NCBI GenBank assembly: GCA_046351595.1
Contig: JAXLYE010000013.1
Span: 43,494-107,493, forward strand
Direction: 5' to 3'
Origin: JAXLYE01 sp046351595
GTDB taxonomy: Bacteria; Myxococcota_A; Polyangia; Palsa-1104; JAEUJZ01
DNA length: 64,000 nucleotides
In this document: positions 17,335-26,486 of the stretch, piece by piece
Layout of the letters: each line of letters begins with the position of its first letter
Position numbering within the stretch: the stretch's first letter is position 1
The notes under the pieces: generated by a model
Told to the model about the DNA's origin: nothing
Databases searched by the model: none
The model's input: only the letters and a program-made list of their open reading frames with translations
Position numbers and translations under genes: made by a program

Positions 17335-18231
17335 ATGGCGCGCACCCCGCCTGCCCAGGCACCACCTCCGATCCCGGCGGCTGATCTCGCGAGCCTCGTA
17401 GACAGCCATATCGCCGAGCTGATCGGACACGCCACAAAGAAGACCAAGGTCAAGACCCGAGCGACCCTGCAGGCCCTGCGCCCCCTGCTGGAGGTGCTCG
17501 CTCGGGCGCTCTACCTGCGGCTCGCCGTGTTCGAGTCGCCGTCCTACTTCGAGTGCGAGCACGAAGGGACGGTTGTTGCGAGCGCGCTGGCCCTTCGCGC
17601 AGGGCCTGACGGTGCTCTGGGAGAGCTGCTCGCCCGCAGGCCGTGGCTGCTGCGCAACTTTGGGCAGGGCATCGCGCTGCCGGTGGCCCGCCTGGTGCGC
17701 GAGAACAGCCCCGGCCCGCAGCGCACGCCAGGCACCCGCCTGACGTGGTCGACCCTCGGTGAATGGCTCGCAGTGCGCAACCAGATCCGCAACCGGCCGC
17801 CGAGCTCCGCGAAGAACCGGGCCGAAGTCGAGCACGCGCTGGCGCTCACCCAGGCCATCGTCAACACCGGCACCAGCGAGGAGCTGGCCGCGCTGAAGCG
17901 GATCGCGAATTGGGAAAAAGTAGCTCTCTGGCACGACTGGATTCACCTTGCGTCCCAAGACATCTCGGGCCGGACGCGAGCGCTCGCGAGCACGCTGCGC
18001 AAGGTCGCCGAGCGCGGGCTGCCGGGTGAGGTCAGCTGCGCGCAGCTGGAAGCGCTCGGGTTTGCGAGCGCGACCTCGGCGGCGCATCTCGGGGCGAAGA
18101 AGGCAGACGACCTGCAGCGGCTGCTGTCGCCCGACCTGCACGTCACGTTCGACGCTGCGCGCTGCACCTTCCGGCTCGTCGAGGCCAAGGGCTGCAGCTG
18201 CACCCGCTGCGCTAGCGCTCGTCCGGCTTGA
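17335..18231 (+). CDS. hypothetical protein with repeated helical RP-LL motif
   Basis: A 298-aa protein without a recognised family. Two stretches match the element's shared helical motif: LQALRPLLEVLARALYLRL (about 47-65) and LLARRPWLLRNFGQGIALPVARLV (about 99-122). The middle is helical; the C-terminus is a small alpha/beta segment ending in VEAKGCSCTRC, with two Cys pairs that could bind metal. It is separated from the ribbon-helix-helix gene by 324 nt and converges with the next minus-strand pair (stop codons 18212/18231, overlapping by 20 nt). Confidence 0.6.
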   Translation: MARTPPAQAPPPIPAADLASLVDSHIAELIGHATKKTKVKTRATLQALRPLLEVLARALYLRLAVFESPSYFECEHEGTVVASALALRAGPDGALGELLARRPWLLRNFGQGIALPVARLVRENSPGPQRTPGTRLTWSTLGEWLAVRNQIRNRPPSSAKNRAEVEHALALTQAIVNTGTSEELAALKRIANWEKVALWHDWIHLASQDISGRTRALASTLRKVAERGLPGEVSCAQLEALGFASATSAAHLGAKKADDLQRLLSPDLHVTFDAARCTFRLVEAKGCSCTRCASARPA

Positions 18232-18394
18232 CCTGGCCCTCGGCCAGTCGGTCCAGCTCGGCCGCGTCCTGCTTCATCGTATCGAGGAGCTGCTCGCCCG
18301 GGGCAAGGTCGGCCGCGGCGCGTCGGGCCTTCAGCTTCTTCACGCCGCTCCAGATGGCGGACAGGGTTCCGCGGACTATCTCCCACCAGCTCAC
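18212..18394 (-). CDS. small hypothetical protein (60 aa)
   Basis: Starts with ATG in an ATGA overlap with the upstream lipoprotein-like gene, which supports the start and coupled translation. The N-terminus is amphipathic or weakly hydrophobic (WWEIVRGTLSAIWSGVKKL), and the rest is a charged helix. Size, order and proximity to a lipoprotein-like gene are reminiscent of phage lysis accessory pairs, but the function is not established. Confidence 0.5.
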   Translation of the reverse strand: MSWWEIVRGTLSAIWSGVKKLKARRAAADLAPGEQLLDTMKQDAAELDRLAEGQVKPDER

Positions 18395-18753
18395 GGAGTG
18401 ATCCCTCCTGCCTTGCAGCTCGCTTCGGCCACCGCCGGCAAGGTGTCAGAGGCGATCGCATCGGCGCCTGCGGGCTGGCCCCGCGCTGTGGCCTCTCGCT
18501 CGCGCTGGAGCGCTTCGGCGGCCTGCAAGGCGGCGCGCGAGCACTTCTGCGCTGTGGCGCACCGGCTGCCGTCCTGCTTGCAGGCACGCAGCGCAGCCCG
18601 CACGAGAAGCTGCATCCGCTGCTGCGTGGCCAGCGTGGAGCAGTTCACCAGGCAGAGTAGGAGCACGGCCAGGATCGCGCGGGCGACGTCACGCGCCGCC
18701 AGGGGGCCGTCATCCCCAGCCAGCGCCGCATCCAGCCAGCTCGGATTGACCAT
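18391..18753 (-). CDS. putative small lipoprotein of the element (paralogue of the protein at 29516)
   Basis: A 120-aa protein. A hydrophobic segment, RAILAVLLLCLVNCS, ends in a lipobox-like VNC, followed by a Cys-containing helical region (RAALRACKQDGSRC). The same arrangement recurs in the protein encoded at 29516-29938 (LLMACCCLGCS...AVRACKEDGSC), so the two are paralogues. The lipobox does not start at the N-terminus (about 20 residues precede the hydrophobic stretch), which fits a signal-anchor or outer-membrane spanin-like protein. Its stop codon overlaps the next gene. Confidence 0.55.
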   Translation of the reverse strand: MVNPSWLDAALAGDDGPLAARDVARAILAVLLLCLVNCSTLATQQRMQLLVRAALRACKQDGSRCATAQKCSRAALQAAEALQREREATARGQPAGADAIASDTLPAVAEASCKAGGITP

Positions 18754-19219
18754 CGAGACCAATCTACCGCTACGTCCGCGCCGGTCGGCCTGCGTGCGAA
18801 CGGGTCCGCGGGCCTTTTCAGATGGACACAAATCCGGCTGGCCGTCGAGGACCTGGAGTTCGGATGCTGTGCGGGCAGGGGCTTGGTGAGGTGGCAGCGA
18901 CGAGAGGTGGACGCGGGCTCGACCGCAAGCTCCGGCGTTTCCGTGTCCGTGAGGCTGAACACCAGATTCAGGCAGGCCGACTGGTCGAAGCGGCCTGGGC
19001 TCACCAGGCTCCCTGTAGCCGTCCCGCCGGACCCGTCGGCTTCTCGATTGCCCCGGCAGTGCGCAGCCGAGGAGCGCGCCAAGGCGCCAGCGAGACCGTG
19101 GTCCGGGTCCTGGTGCCATCCGCCGGGCGCAGTCGGACAGCCATCAACCGTCGCTGCTACAGGCCCTTGCCAAACTGGAGCGGCTGTTGTGACTATGCGG
19201 CCCGCGTCGGACAGTAAAC
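18754..19219. other. intergenic region (466 nt) upstream of the type I restriction operon
   Basis: No gene is supported. Several minus-strand frames stay open but lack ribosome sites; one contains an SLTDTETPELAVEP segment that could be a decayed protein. The promoter for the restriction operon should be in the last 100 nt, but I see no strong -35/-10 pair. Confidence 0.4.
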
Positions 19220-20986
19220 ATGGCCTCTGATCACAACCACTTCGCGAACCTTATCTGGCAAATCGCCGACCTGCTGCGCGGGCCCTACCGCCCACCGCAG
19301 TACGAGCGCGTCATGCTCCCGATGACCGTGCTCCGCCGCTTCGACTGCGTCCTGGCGCCGACCAAGGACAAGGTCGTAACCGAGCATGAGCGCAGCCGAG
19401 GCGGCAAGCTCACGGGCGATGCGCTCGACACCAAGTTGAACAAGGTCGCAGGGCAGCGCTTCCATAATCGCTCGCCGCTCGACTTCGCGAAGCTCAAGGG
19501 CGACCCGGACAACATCAACAAGCACCTGGTCAGCTACATCAAGGGCTTCTCGGCGAACGTCCAGCGCATCTTCGAGTACTTCGAGTTCGAGACCGAGATC
19601 GAGAAGATGCACGAGGCGAACATCCTCTACCTCGTGGTCTCGAAGTTCGCCGACGTCGACCTCCACCCGTCGAACGTGCCGAACGAGCAGATGGGGCTCA
19701 TCTTCGAGAACCTCATCCGCCGCTTCAACGAGCTCGCGAACGAGACGGCCGGCGATCACTTCACGCCCCGCGAAGTGATCCGCCTCATGGTCAACCTGCT
19801 CTTCATCCACGACGACAAGCTGCTCGCCACGGCGGGCACGGTGCGCAAGCTCCTCGACCCGGCGTGCGGCACGGGCGGCATGCTGGCCGAGGCGCAGCGT
19901 TATCTGCGCGAGCACAACACCGAGGCGAAGCTGTACGCCTACGGGCAGGACTACAACAAGCGCGCCTTCGCCACCGCGGCCTCCGACATGCTCATGAAGG
20001 AGGTCAGCCACAACGGCGGCGGCGACAACGTCCGCTTCGGCGACATCTTCACCGACGACCAGTTCCCGTCCGAAACCTTCGACTACTTCCTGAGCAACCC
20101 GCCCTTCGGCGTCGACTGGAAGAAGCAGCAGAAGGTCGTCGAGGACGAGCACAGGATATTCGGCTTAGGCAAGCGCTTCGGTGCAGGCCTGCCGCGCGTG
20201 AACGACGGATCATTGCTGTTCCTGCAGCACATGTGGAGCAAGCGCGAGGACGTGAAGCCGAAGGAGCACAAGGAGGGCTCGCGGCTCGCGATCGTCTTCT
20301 CCGGCTCGCCCATGTTCACGGGCGGCGCGGGCTCGGGCGAGAGCGAGATCCGCCGGTGGCTCCTCGAGAATGACTGGCTCGAGGCCATCGTCGCGCTGCC
20401 CGAGTCGATGTTCTACAACACCGGCATCGGCACCTATGTCTGGGTCGTCACCAACCGCAAGGAGAAGCGACGCAAGGGCAAGGTCCAACTCCTCGACGCA
20501 CGCGACGTATGGACCGCGGGCGGCAGCCAGGACAGCAAGCGCAGCCTCGGCGACAAGCGGCGGCACATGACCATCGCGCAGATCGACGAGATCGTGCGCC
20601 TGTACGGCAAGTTCGAGGAGGGCCCGCGCTCGAAGATCTTCGACAACGCCGACTTCGGCTACACCCGCGTCACCATCGAGCGCCCGCTGCGGGATGAACA
20701 GGGCGCGGTGGTGCAAGACAAAAAGGGAGTGAAGGCTGACTCCAAGCTGCGCGACTTTGAGAACGTGCCGCTCAAGGAGGATGTGGACGCCTACTTCGAC
20801 CGTGAGGTGAAGCCGCACGTTCCCGATGCGTGGATGGATCGCAGCAAGGACAAGGTCGGGTACGAGATCAACTTCAACCGGCACTTCTTCGTGTTCACGC
20901 CGCCGAGGTCGCTCGCGGACATCGACGCAGACCTGAAGAAGGCTGAGGAGAACGTCGTCCGCCTGCTTCGTGAGGTCACGGCGTGA
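19220..20986 (+). CDS. hsdM: type I restriction-modification system, DNA methyltransferase subunit
   Basis: A 588-aa N6-adenine methyltransferase that modifies the recognition site together with HsdS. An N-terminal helical domain (about 1-150) precedes HFTPREVIRLMVNLL (180-194). The SAM-binding loop DPACGTGG is at 213-220 and the catalytic NPPF starts at about 293, followed by the GSLLFLQHM and SGSPMF segments typical of HsdM. The C-terminus has the FNRHFF segment of this subfamily. It overlaps hsdS by 4 nt (GTGA). The upstream spacer is long and the Shine-Dalgarno site is weak, so the ATG is chosen for its distance to the conserved N-terminal helix. Confidence 0.93.
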   Translation: MASDHNHFANLIWQIADLLRGPYRPPQYERVMLPMTVLRRFDCVLAPTKDKVVTEHERSRGGKLTGDALDTKLNKVAGQRFHNRSPLDFAKLKGDPDNINKHLVSYIKGFSANVQRIFEYFEFETEIEKMHEANILYLVVSKFADVDLHPSNVPNEQMGLIFENLIRRFNELANETAGDHFTPREVIRLMVNLLFIHDDKLLATAGTVRKLLDPACGTGGMLAEAQRYLREHNTEAKLYAYGQDYNKRAFATAASDMLMKEVSHNGGGDNVRFGDIFTDDQFPSETFDYFLSNPPFGVDWKKQQKVVEDEHRIFGLGKRFGAGLPRVNDGSLLFLQHMWSKREDVKPKEHKEGSRLAIVFSGSPMFTGGAGSGESEIRRWLLENDWLEAIVALPESMFYNTGIGTYVWVVTNRKEKRRKGKVQLLDARDVWTAGGSQDSKRSLGDKRRHMTIAQIDEIVRLYGKFEEGPRSKIFDNADFGYTRVTIERPLRDEQGAVVQDKKGVKADSKLRDFENVPLKEDVDAYFDREVKPHVPDAWMDRSKDKVGYEINFNRHFFVFTPPRSLADIDADLKKAEENVVRLLREVTA

Positions 20987-22248
20987 ACCGCGACACAACT
21001 ATTCAGCTGCGACACCTGTTCGATATCGTCAGCGGCTCCACGCCAGAGAGCGGAAACATCGACTACTGGGATGGCGACATTGCGTGGGTCACGCCGGAGG
21101 ACGTGAGCCAAGTAGATGGCAACGTGCTGCGCGACACGCGCCGGAAGCTAACTGCCGAAGGGTTTGCAAACTCGGGTACGACGATGGCTCGCACTGGCAG
21201 CATCGTGCTGACGAAGCGCGCCCCGATCGGCCAGCTCGCGCTGCTCGGCCTTGACGCTTGCTCGAACCAAGGCTGCTTCCTGCTGAGCGCACGAGAGGGC
21301 ATCGAGCCGCGGTTCTTCTACTACGTCCTCGCGAACAGGGTGCCACTCCTCCAAGCGCTCGGACGTGGATCGACGTTCATGGAACTGAGCACCGACGACC
21401 TCAAGGCGTCGCTTGTTCCCCGTCTCGCCTATTACCAGCAGGTGAGGATTGCCAACTACCTCGATGCGTCGGTCGCCAAGGTTGACGAACTGTTGCAGTC
21501 CAAGCGGGGCCTTCTTGAGATCCTCGCCGAGAAACGTAAGGCGCTTATCGCCACAGTCGTCACGCGCGGGCTCGACCCGAAGGTGAAGCTGCGCGACTCC
21601 GGCGTGCCTTGGCTAGGAGAGATCCCGGCTCATTGGGATGTGACGCGACTGAAATTCGTCGCTCGCGTTCAGACCGGAATCGCTCTCGGCAAAAACTACG
21701 GCGGAGAAGCGACGACGGAGTTTCCATACTTGCGCGTCGCCAACGTCCAGGACGGATTCCTCGACCTCACCGAGGTGAAGACGATGCTCGTGCCCGAGAG
21801 GGAAGCTGCATCGGCGGCGCTCCGGAGGGGCGATGTGCTGATGAACGAGGGCGGCGATGCAGACAAGCTCGGGCGGGGCGCAATCTGGGATGGCTCGATC
21901 GACCCGTGCCTTCACCAGAACCACGTATTCGCCTTGAGGCCGGTATCGATCACGTCGGAATGGCTCTCCACATGGACCGGCATTGGCTTCGCCAAGGCGT
22001 ACTTCGAGACGAGAGCGAAGCAGTCTACCAACCTCGCATCCATCTCCTCGACGAACTTGCTCGAGCTGCCGATCGCGGTTCCGCCCGACGACGAACAGCA
22101 CGCCATCGTTGCCCACATCGCGCGCGAAACAGCGAAGCTCGATGCCGTGCGCGCCGCAACCGAACGCACCATTGCCCTGCTCAAGGAGCGCCGCTCTGCG
22201 CTCATCGCCGCCGCGGTGACCGGCCAGCTCGACGTGGGGGCGACATGA
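20983..22248 (+). CDS. hsdS: type I restriction-modification system, specificity subunit
   Basis: A 421-aa HsdS with two target-recognition domains, each starting with the usual 'L-G-E-I-P-x-H-W-D-V' type region (clear at about 203-215; the first TRD begins close to the N-terminus) and each followed by a central or C-terminal coiled coil. The helical spacers are YYQQVRIANYLDASVAKVDELL near 150-170 and PDDEQHAIVAHIARETAKLDAV near 370-392. Such paired helices set the spacing of the two half-sites. The GTG start lies in the GTGA overlap with hsdM, and the stop overlaps the ATG of rhuM. The recognition sequence cannot be read from the protein. Confidence 0.92.
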   Translation: MNRDTTIQLRHLFDIVSGSTPESGNIDYWDGDIAWVTPEDVSQVDGNVLRDTRRKLTAEGFANSGTTMARTGSIVLTKRAPIGQLALLGLDACSNQGCFLLSAREGIEPRFFYYVLANRVPLLQALGRGSTFMELSTDDLKASLVPRLAYYQQVRIANYLDASVAKVDELLQSKRGLLEILAEKRKALIATVVTRGLDPKVKLRDSGVPWLGEIPAHWDVTRLKFVARVQTGIALGKNYGGEATTEFPYLRVANVQDGFLDLTEVKTMLVPEREAASAALRRGDVLMNEGGDADKLGRGAIWDGSIDPCLHQNHVFALRPVSITSEWLSTWTGIGFAKAYFETRAKQSTNLASISSTNLLELPIAVPPDDEQHAIVAHIARETAKLDAVRAATERTIALLKERRSALIAAAVTGQLDVGAT

Positions 22249-23285
22249 CCGACCAGGCCCCGCAGGAAGGCGAGCTGATCCTCTACCGCACCGCCGATGA
22301 CGCAGTGCGCCTCGAAGTGCTCTACGAGTCCGAGACTTTCTGGCTCGACCAGCGCCGCATGGCCGAGCTGTTCGGCGTGGAAGTTCCGACCGTCAGTTAC
22401 CACCTGAAGGAGATCTACGCGTCGGGGGAGCTCGCGCCGGAGGCAACTCTTCGAAAAATTCTAAGAGTTCAACGCGAGGGAAATCGCGAGGTTAGGCGCG
22501 AGATCGAGTTCTACAACCTCGACGCGATCATCTCGGTCGGCTACCGCGTCAACAGCACGCAGGCCACCCAGTTCCGCATCTGGGCGACCCAGACCCTGCG
22601 CGAGTTCATCGTGAAGGGCTTCGTCCTCGACGACGAGCGGCTCAAGCTGAACAAGCGCTTCGGCAAGGACTACTTCGACGAGCTGCTCGAGCGCATTCGG
22701 GAGATCCGCGCCAGCGAGCGCCGGTTCTACCTGAAGATCACCGACATCTACGAGCAGTGCAGCATCGACTACGACAAGCACGCCGAGACGACGCAGACGT
22801 TCTTCAAGACCGTGCAGAACAAGCTGCACTGGGCCGTCACGGGCAAGACCGCCGCGGAGCTGATCGCCGAGCGCGCTGACGCCGAGAAGCCCGCGATGGG
22901 TCTCACCACGTGGAAGAACGCGCCCAAGGGGAAGATCCTCAAGAGCGATGTCTGCGTCGCCAAGAACTACCTGATCGAGCGCGAGATCAAGGAGCTCGAG
23001 CGCATCGTGTCGATGTACCTCGACTACGCCGAGAACCAGGCCGCGCGGCAGATCCCGATGAAAATGGCGGACTGGGTCGCGAAGCTCAACGCGTTCCTGC
23101 AGTTCAACGAGTACGAGGTGCTCGCGAACGCCGGCAAGGTCTCCGCCGAGGTGGCCAAGCGCCTCGCCGAGGAGCAGTACGACAAGTTCCGCGTGCGCCA
23201 GGACCGCGACTTCGTGAGCGACTTCGAGGCCGAGGTGAAGCGCATCGAGTCGAAGCGCCCCCGCAAGAGGAAGGAGGAGCCGTGA
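22245..23285 (+). CDS. rhuM: RhuM-family protein inside the type I operon
   Basis: A 346-aa RhuM protein. The N-terminus has the family pattern W-L-D-Q-x-x-M-A-E-L-F followed by T-V-S-Y-H-L-K-E-I-Y, a region resembling a helix-turn-helix. It is followed by FYNLDAIISVGYRVNS and TQFRIWATQTLREFI, and a helical C-terminal half. RhuM proteins are often found between hsdS and hsdR; their biochemical role is not known. The ATG at 22245 overlaps the hsdS stop (ATGA), and the stop overlaps the GTG start of hsdR (GTGA), so all four genes are translationally coupled. Confidence 0.9.
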   Translation: MTDQAPQEGELILYRTADDAVRLEVLYESETFWLDQRRMAELFGVEVPTVSYHLKEIYASGELAPEATLRKILRVQREGNREVRREIEFYNLDAIISVGYRVNSTQATQFRIWATQTLREFIVKGFVLDDERLKLNKRFGKDYFDELLERIREIRASERRFYLKITDIYEQCSIDYDKHAETTQTFFKTVQNKLHWAVTGKTAAELIAERADAEKPAMGLTTWKNAPKGKILKSDVCVAKNYLIEREIKELERIVSMYLDYAENQAARQIPMKMADWVAKLNAFLQFNEYEVLANAGKVSAEVAKRLAEEQYDKFRVRQDRDFVSDFEAEVKRIESKRPRKRKEEP

Positions 23286-26200
23286 CGAGTACGCCCCGAC
23301 ACTCCGAGGCCGCGTTCGAGACCGTCATCGAGCACCACCTTCTCGGGCACGGCTACGTCGCCATCTCGCGTGAGGGCTTCGACCGCGAGCGCGCCATCTT
23401 CCCGGCCGCGGTCCTCGACTTCATCAAGGACACGCAGCCCAAGGAGTGGGCGAAGCTCGAAGCGCTGCACGGGCAGAAGACGGGCGAGCAGATCCTCACC
23501 GACCTCTGCAAGTGGATGGACGCGCACGGCTCGCTCGCGACGCTGCGCCACGGCTTCAAGTGCTATGGGCGCACGCTCTTTGTCGCCTACTTCAAGGCCG
23601 CGCACGAGCTGAACCCGGAGCTCGAGGAGCGCTACGCCAAGAACCGCCTCGGCCTGACCCGCCAGCTCCGCTTCTCGACGCGCTCGGAGAAGTCGCTCGA
23701 CGTCACGCTCAGCGTGAACGGCATCCCCATCGCGACGCTCGAGCTGAAGAATCCGATGACCGGGCAGACCGTCGAGGACGCTCGGCGGCAGTACAAGCAG
23801 GACCGCGACCCGCGCGAGACCCTCTTCGAGTTCAAGAAGCGCACGCTCGTGCACTTTGCCGTCGACACCGACACGGTGCTCATGACGACGCGCCTCGCGG
23901 GCAGCGCCACCCACTTCTTGCCCTTCAACAAGGGCGACGGGGGCGGCGCGGGAAACCCTGCCGATCCGCAAGGCCGGAGCTACCGCACCGCCTACCTCTG
24001 GGAAGAGGCGCTTGCCCGGGAAAGCTTGCTCGATCTGCTGGCGCGCTTCCTCCATCTACAGGTCGACGAGAAGCGTGACGACCAGGGCCGCAAGGTGAAG
24101 ACCGAGCAGATGGTCTTCCCTCGCTACCACCAGCTCCAGGCGGTGCGCTTTCTCGTGGAGTCTGCCCGCACGGAAGGCCCGGGGCACAACTACCTCGTCG
24201 AGCACTCGGCCGGCAGCGGCAAGAGCAATACGATCGCCTGGCTCACGCACCGGCTCGCATCGCTGCACGACGAGCGCAACCGGCGCGTCTTCGACAGCGT
24301 CATCGTCGTCACCGATCGTGTGGTGCTCGACCAGCAGCTCCAGGACACCATCTACCAGTTCGAGCACAAGCGCGGCGTCGTCCAGAAGATCGATGAGGGC
24401 TCACGCCAGCTCGCCGAGGCGCTCGAGAGCGCCGTGCCGATCATCATCACGACTCTGCAGAAGTTCCCCTTCGTCTCACGCCAGCTGCTCAAGATGGCCG
24501 AGGAGCGTGGCGAGGCCGGCGCGGGGACGCTCCAGACCCGGCGCTGCGCGGTAGTCATCGACGAGGCGCACAGCTCCCAGGGCGGCGAGACCGCGACCGA
24601 CCTGAAAGAGGTGCTCGGCGGCGAAGCGCTCCGTCAGGAGGCGCAGAAGCGGGCCGCCGAGGAAGGCCGCGAAGATCTCGAAGAGCTGTTCCGCAGCATG
24701 GCCAAGCGCGGCCGGCAGGCGAACCTGAGCTTCTTCGCGTTCACGGCCACCCCGAAGCACAAGACGCTCGCGGTGTTCGGGCGCAGCGGCAAGCCCGCCC
24801 ACAAGTACACCATGCGCCAGGCGATCGAGGAGGGCTTCATCCTCGACGTGCTCAAGAGCTACACGACATACAAAAGGTTCCACAAGCTTCTGAAGTCCTG
24901 CGAGGACGATCCGAACGTCGAGCGCAAGAAAGCGGCCCGCGCGCTCGCTCGATTCGTCAATCATCACGTCGTCAACATCGCCTCGAAGACCGAGGTGATG
25001 GTCGAGCACTTCCACGCCGTCACCCGCCACAAGATCGGCGGGCGCGCGAAGGCGATGGTGGTGACCGGTTCACGTCTCGAGGCGGTTCGCTACAAGCAGA
25101 GCTTCGACAAGTACATCAGAGACAAGGGCTACCCGATCAAGTCGCTCGTGGCCTTCTCCGGCGCGGTGCAGGACGACAAGCTCGCCGACGTCTCGTACAC
25201 CGAGGAGGCGATGAACGGGGGCTTGCGCGAGAAGGAGCTGCCTGAGCGCTTCGCCTCGCCTGAGTACCAGGTGCTCCTCGTCGCGGAGAAGTACCAGACC
25301 GGCTTCGATCAGCCGCTTTTGCACACGATGTACGTCGACAAGCGGCTCGCCGGCATCCAGGCCGTGCAGACGCTCTCGCGGCTCAACCGCATCCACCCGC
25401 TCAAGGAGGACACCTTCGTCCTCGACTTCGTGAACGACCGCGACGAGATCCGCGAGGCATTCAAGACCTACTATGAGGGCGCGGAGATCGGTGACGAGGT
25501 CGACCCGGCGCGGCTCTACGGCATCAAGGGCGAGCTCGACGCGGAGGGCATCTACCTCGACGAGGAGATCGCGCGCTTCAGCGACGTGTACTTCAAGCCC
25601 AAGCAGAAGCAGAGTGCCCTCGACCACCAGGCGATGAACGCGGCGCTCGATCCCGCGGTCTCGCGATTCAAGGCGCGCTTTGAGGAGAGCCCCGATGAGG
25701 CCGAGCTGTGGCGCGGCAAGCTGCAGGCGTTTGAGAACCTCTACGGGTTCTTGAGCCAGGTGATCCCGTATCAGGACTCGGATCTCGAGCGGCTCTACGT
25801 GTTCCTGCGCCACCTCGCGATGAAGCTGCCGCGGCGCCAGGGCAGCGCCGGCTACCAGTTCGATGACGAGGTGAAGCTCGAGTACTACCGCCTTCAGAAG
25901 ATCAGCGAAGGTTCGATCTCGCTAAAGGCCGGCGAGCAGCGGAAGCTCGATGGACCGGCCGAGGTCGGGAGCGGCGTCCTGCATGAACAACCCGTGCCGC
26001 TGTCGCAGCTCATCGACATCGTAAACGATCGTTTCGGCACCGACTTCAATCCGGCTGATCAGCTCTTCTTCGATCAGGTGGTCGAAGCCGCGATGACCGA
26101 CGAGGGCCTCCGTAGCGCCGCCGCCGTGAACCCAGGCGACAAGTTCGAGCTGCTCTTCAAGAACGTGCTCGAGAAGCTGTTCGTCGATCGCATGGATCAG

Positions 26201-26323
26201 AACGAAGAGATCTTCATCCGGTTCATGAATGATGCAGCGTTCCAGAAGGTGGTCACGGCGTGGATGGCCGAGGAAGCCTACCGCCGGCTCCGCGCGTCCG
26301 CTGAGGCGAGCGCGGCTCCGTGA
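23282..26323 (+). CDS. hsdR: type I restriction endonuclease, motor-nuclease subunit
   Basis: A 1013-aa HsdR: N-terminal nuclease domain with D140 and E154-L-K156 (the PD-(D/E)xK site), then a superfamily 2 translocase with Walker A SAGSGKSN at about 309-316 and DEAH near 427. FAFTATPKH (motif III) and a late arginine-finger region AVQTLSRLNRI follow. The C-terminal 250 residues form the helical, HsdM-contacting domain. The GTG start overlaps the rhuM stop by 4 nt. No frameshift or missing motif is seen, so with hsdM and hsdS this is a complete system that would cleave DNA lacking the host methylation. Confidence 0.93.
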   Translation: MTSTPRHSEAAFETVIEHHLLGHGYVAISREGFDRERAIFPAAVLDFIKDTQPKEWAKLEALHGQKTGEQILTDLCKWMDAHGSLATLRHGFKCYGRTLFVAYFKAAHELNPELEERYAKNRLGLTRQLRFSTRSEKSLDVTLSVNGIPIATLELKNPMTGQTVEDARRQYKQDRDPRETLFEFKKRTLVHFAVDTDTVLMTTRLAGSATHFLPFNKGDGGGAGNPADPQGRSYRTAYLWEEALARESLLDLLARFLHLQVDEKRDDQGRKVKTEQMVFPRYHQLQAVRFLVESARTEGPGHNYLVEHSAGSGKSNTIAWLTHRLASLHDERNRRVFDSVIVVTDRVVLDQQLQDTIYQFEHKRGVVQKIDEGSRQLAEALESAVPIIITTLQKFPFVSRQLLKMAEERGEAGAGTLQTRRCAVVIDEAHSSQGGETATDLKEVLGGEALRQEAQKRAAEEGREDLEELFRSMAKRGRQANLSFFAFTATPKHKTLAVFGRSGKPAHKYTMRQAIEEGFILDVLKSYTTYKRFHKLLKSCEDDPNVERKKAARALARFVNHHVVNIASKTEVMVEHFHAVTRHKIGGRAKAMVVTGSRLEAVRYKQSFDKYIRDKGYPIKSLVAFSGAVQDDKLADVSYTEEAMNGGLREKELPERFASPEYQVLLVAEKYQTGFDQPLLHTMYVDKRLAGIQAVQTLSRLNRIHPLKEDTFVLDFVNDRDEIREAFKTYYEGAEIGDEVDPARLYGIKGELDAEGIYLDEEIARFSDVYFKPKQKQSALDHQAMNAALDPAVSRFKARFEESPDEAELWRGKLQAFENLYGFLSQVIPYQDSDLERLYVFLRHLAMKLPRRQGSAGYQFDDEVKLEYYRLQKISEGSISLKAGEQRKLDGPAEVGSGVLHEQPVPLSQLIDIVNDRFGTDFNPADQLFFDQVVEAAMTDEGLRSAAAVNPGDKFELLFKNVLEKLFVDRMDQNEEIFIRFMNDAAFQKVVTAWMAEEAYRRLRASAEASAAP

Positions 26324-26486
26324 TCACAGCGCCCGGTTGACGGACGCGATGGGTCGCGTGTAGCCCTGAGTGGGATCGGAAGAACTCTTCCGCTCGTCTC
26401 TTCGGCTTTGAGATTGTGCTTCTGTTCGGCCTGGCGACCTGGCAGGTGAGCGGGCGCCGGCCCAACGCGCACCACCGCGGGCTCTG

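Noticed and set aside
17157..17453. 98-codon minus-strand frame with a CxxC pair
   Set aside because: Overlaps the start of the clear plus-strand gene at 17335; its start lies within that gene.
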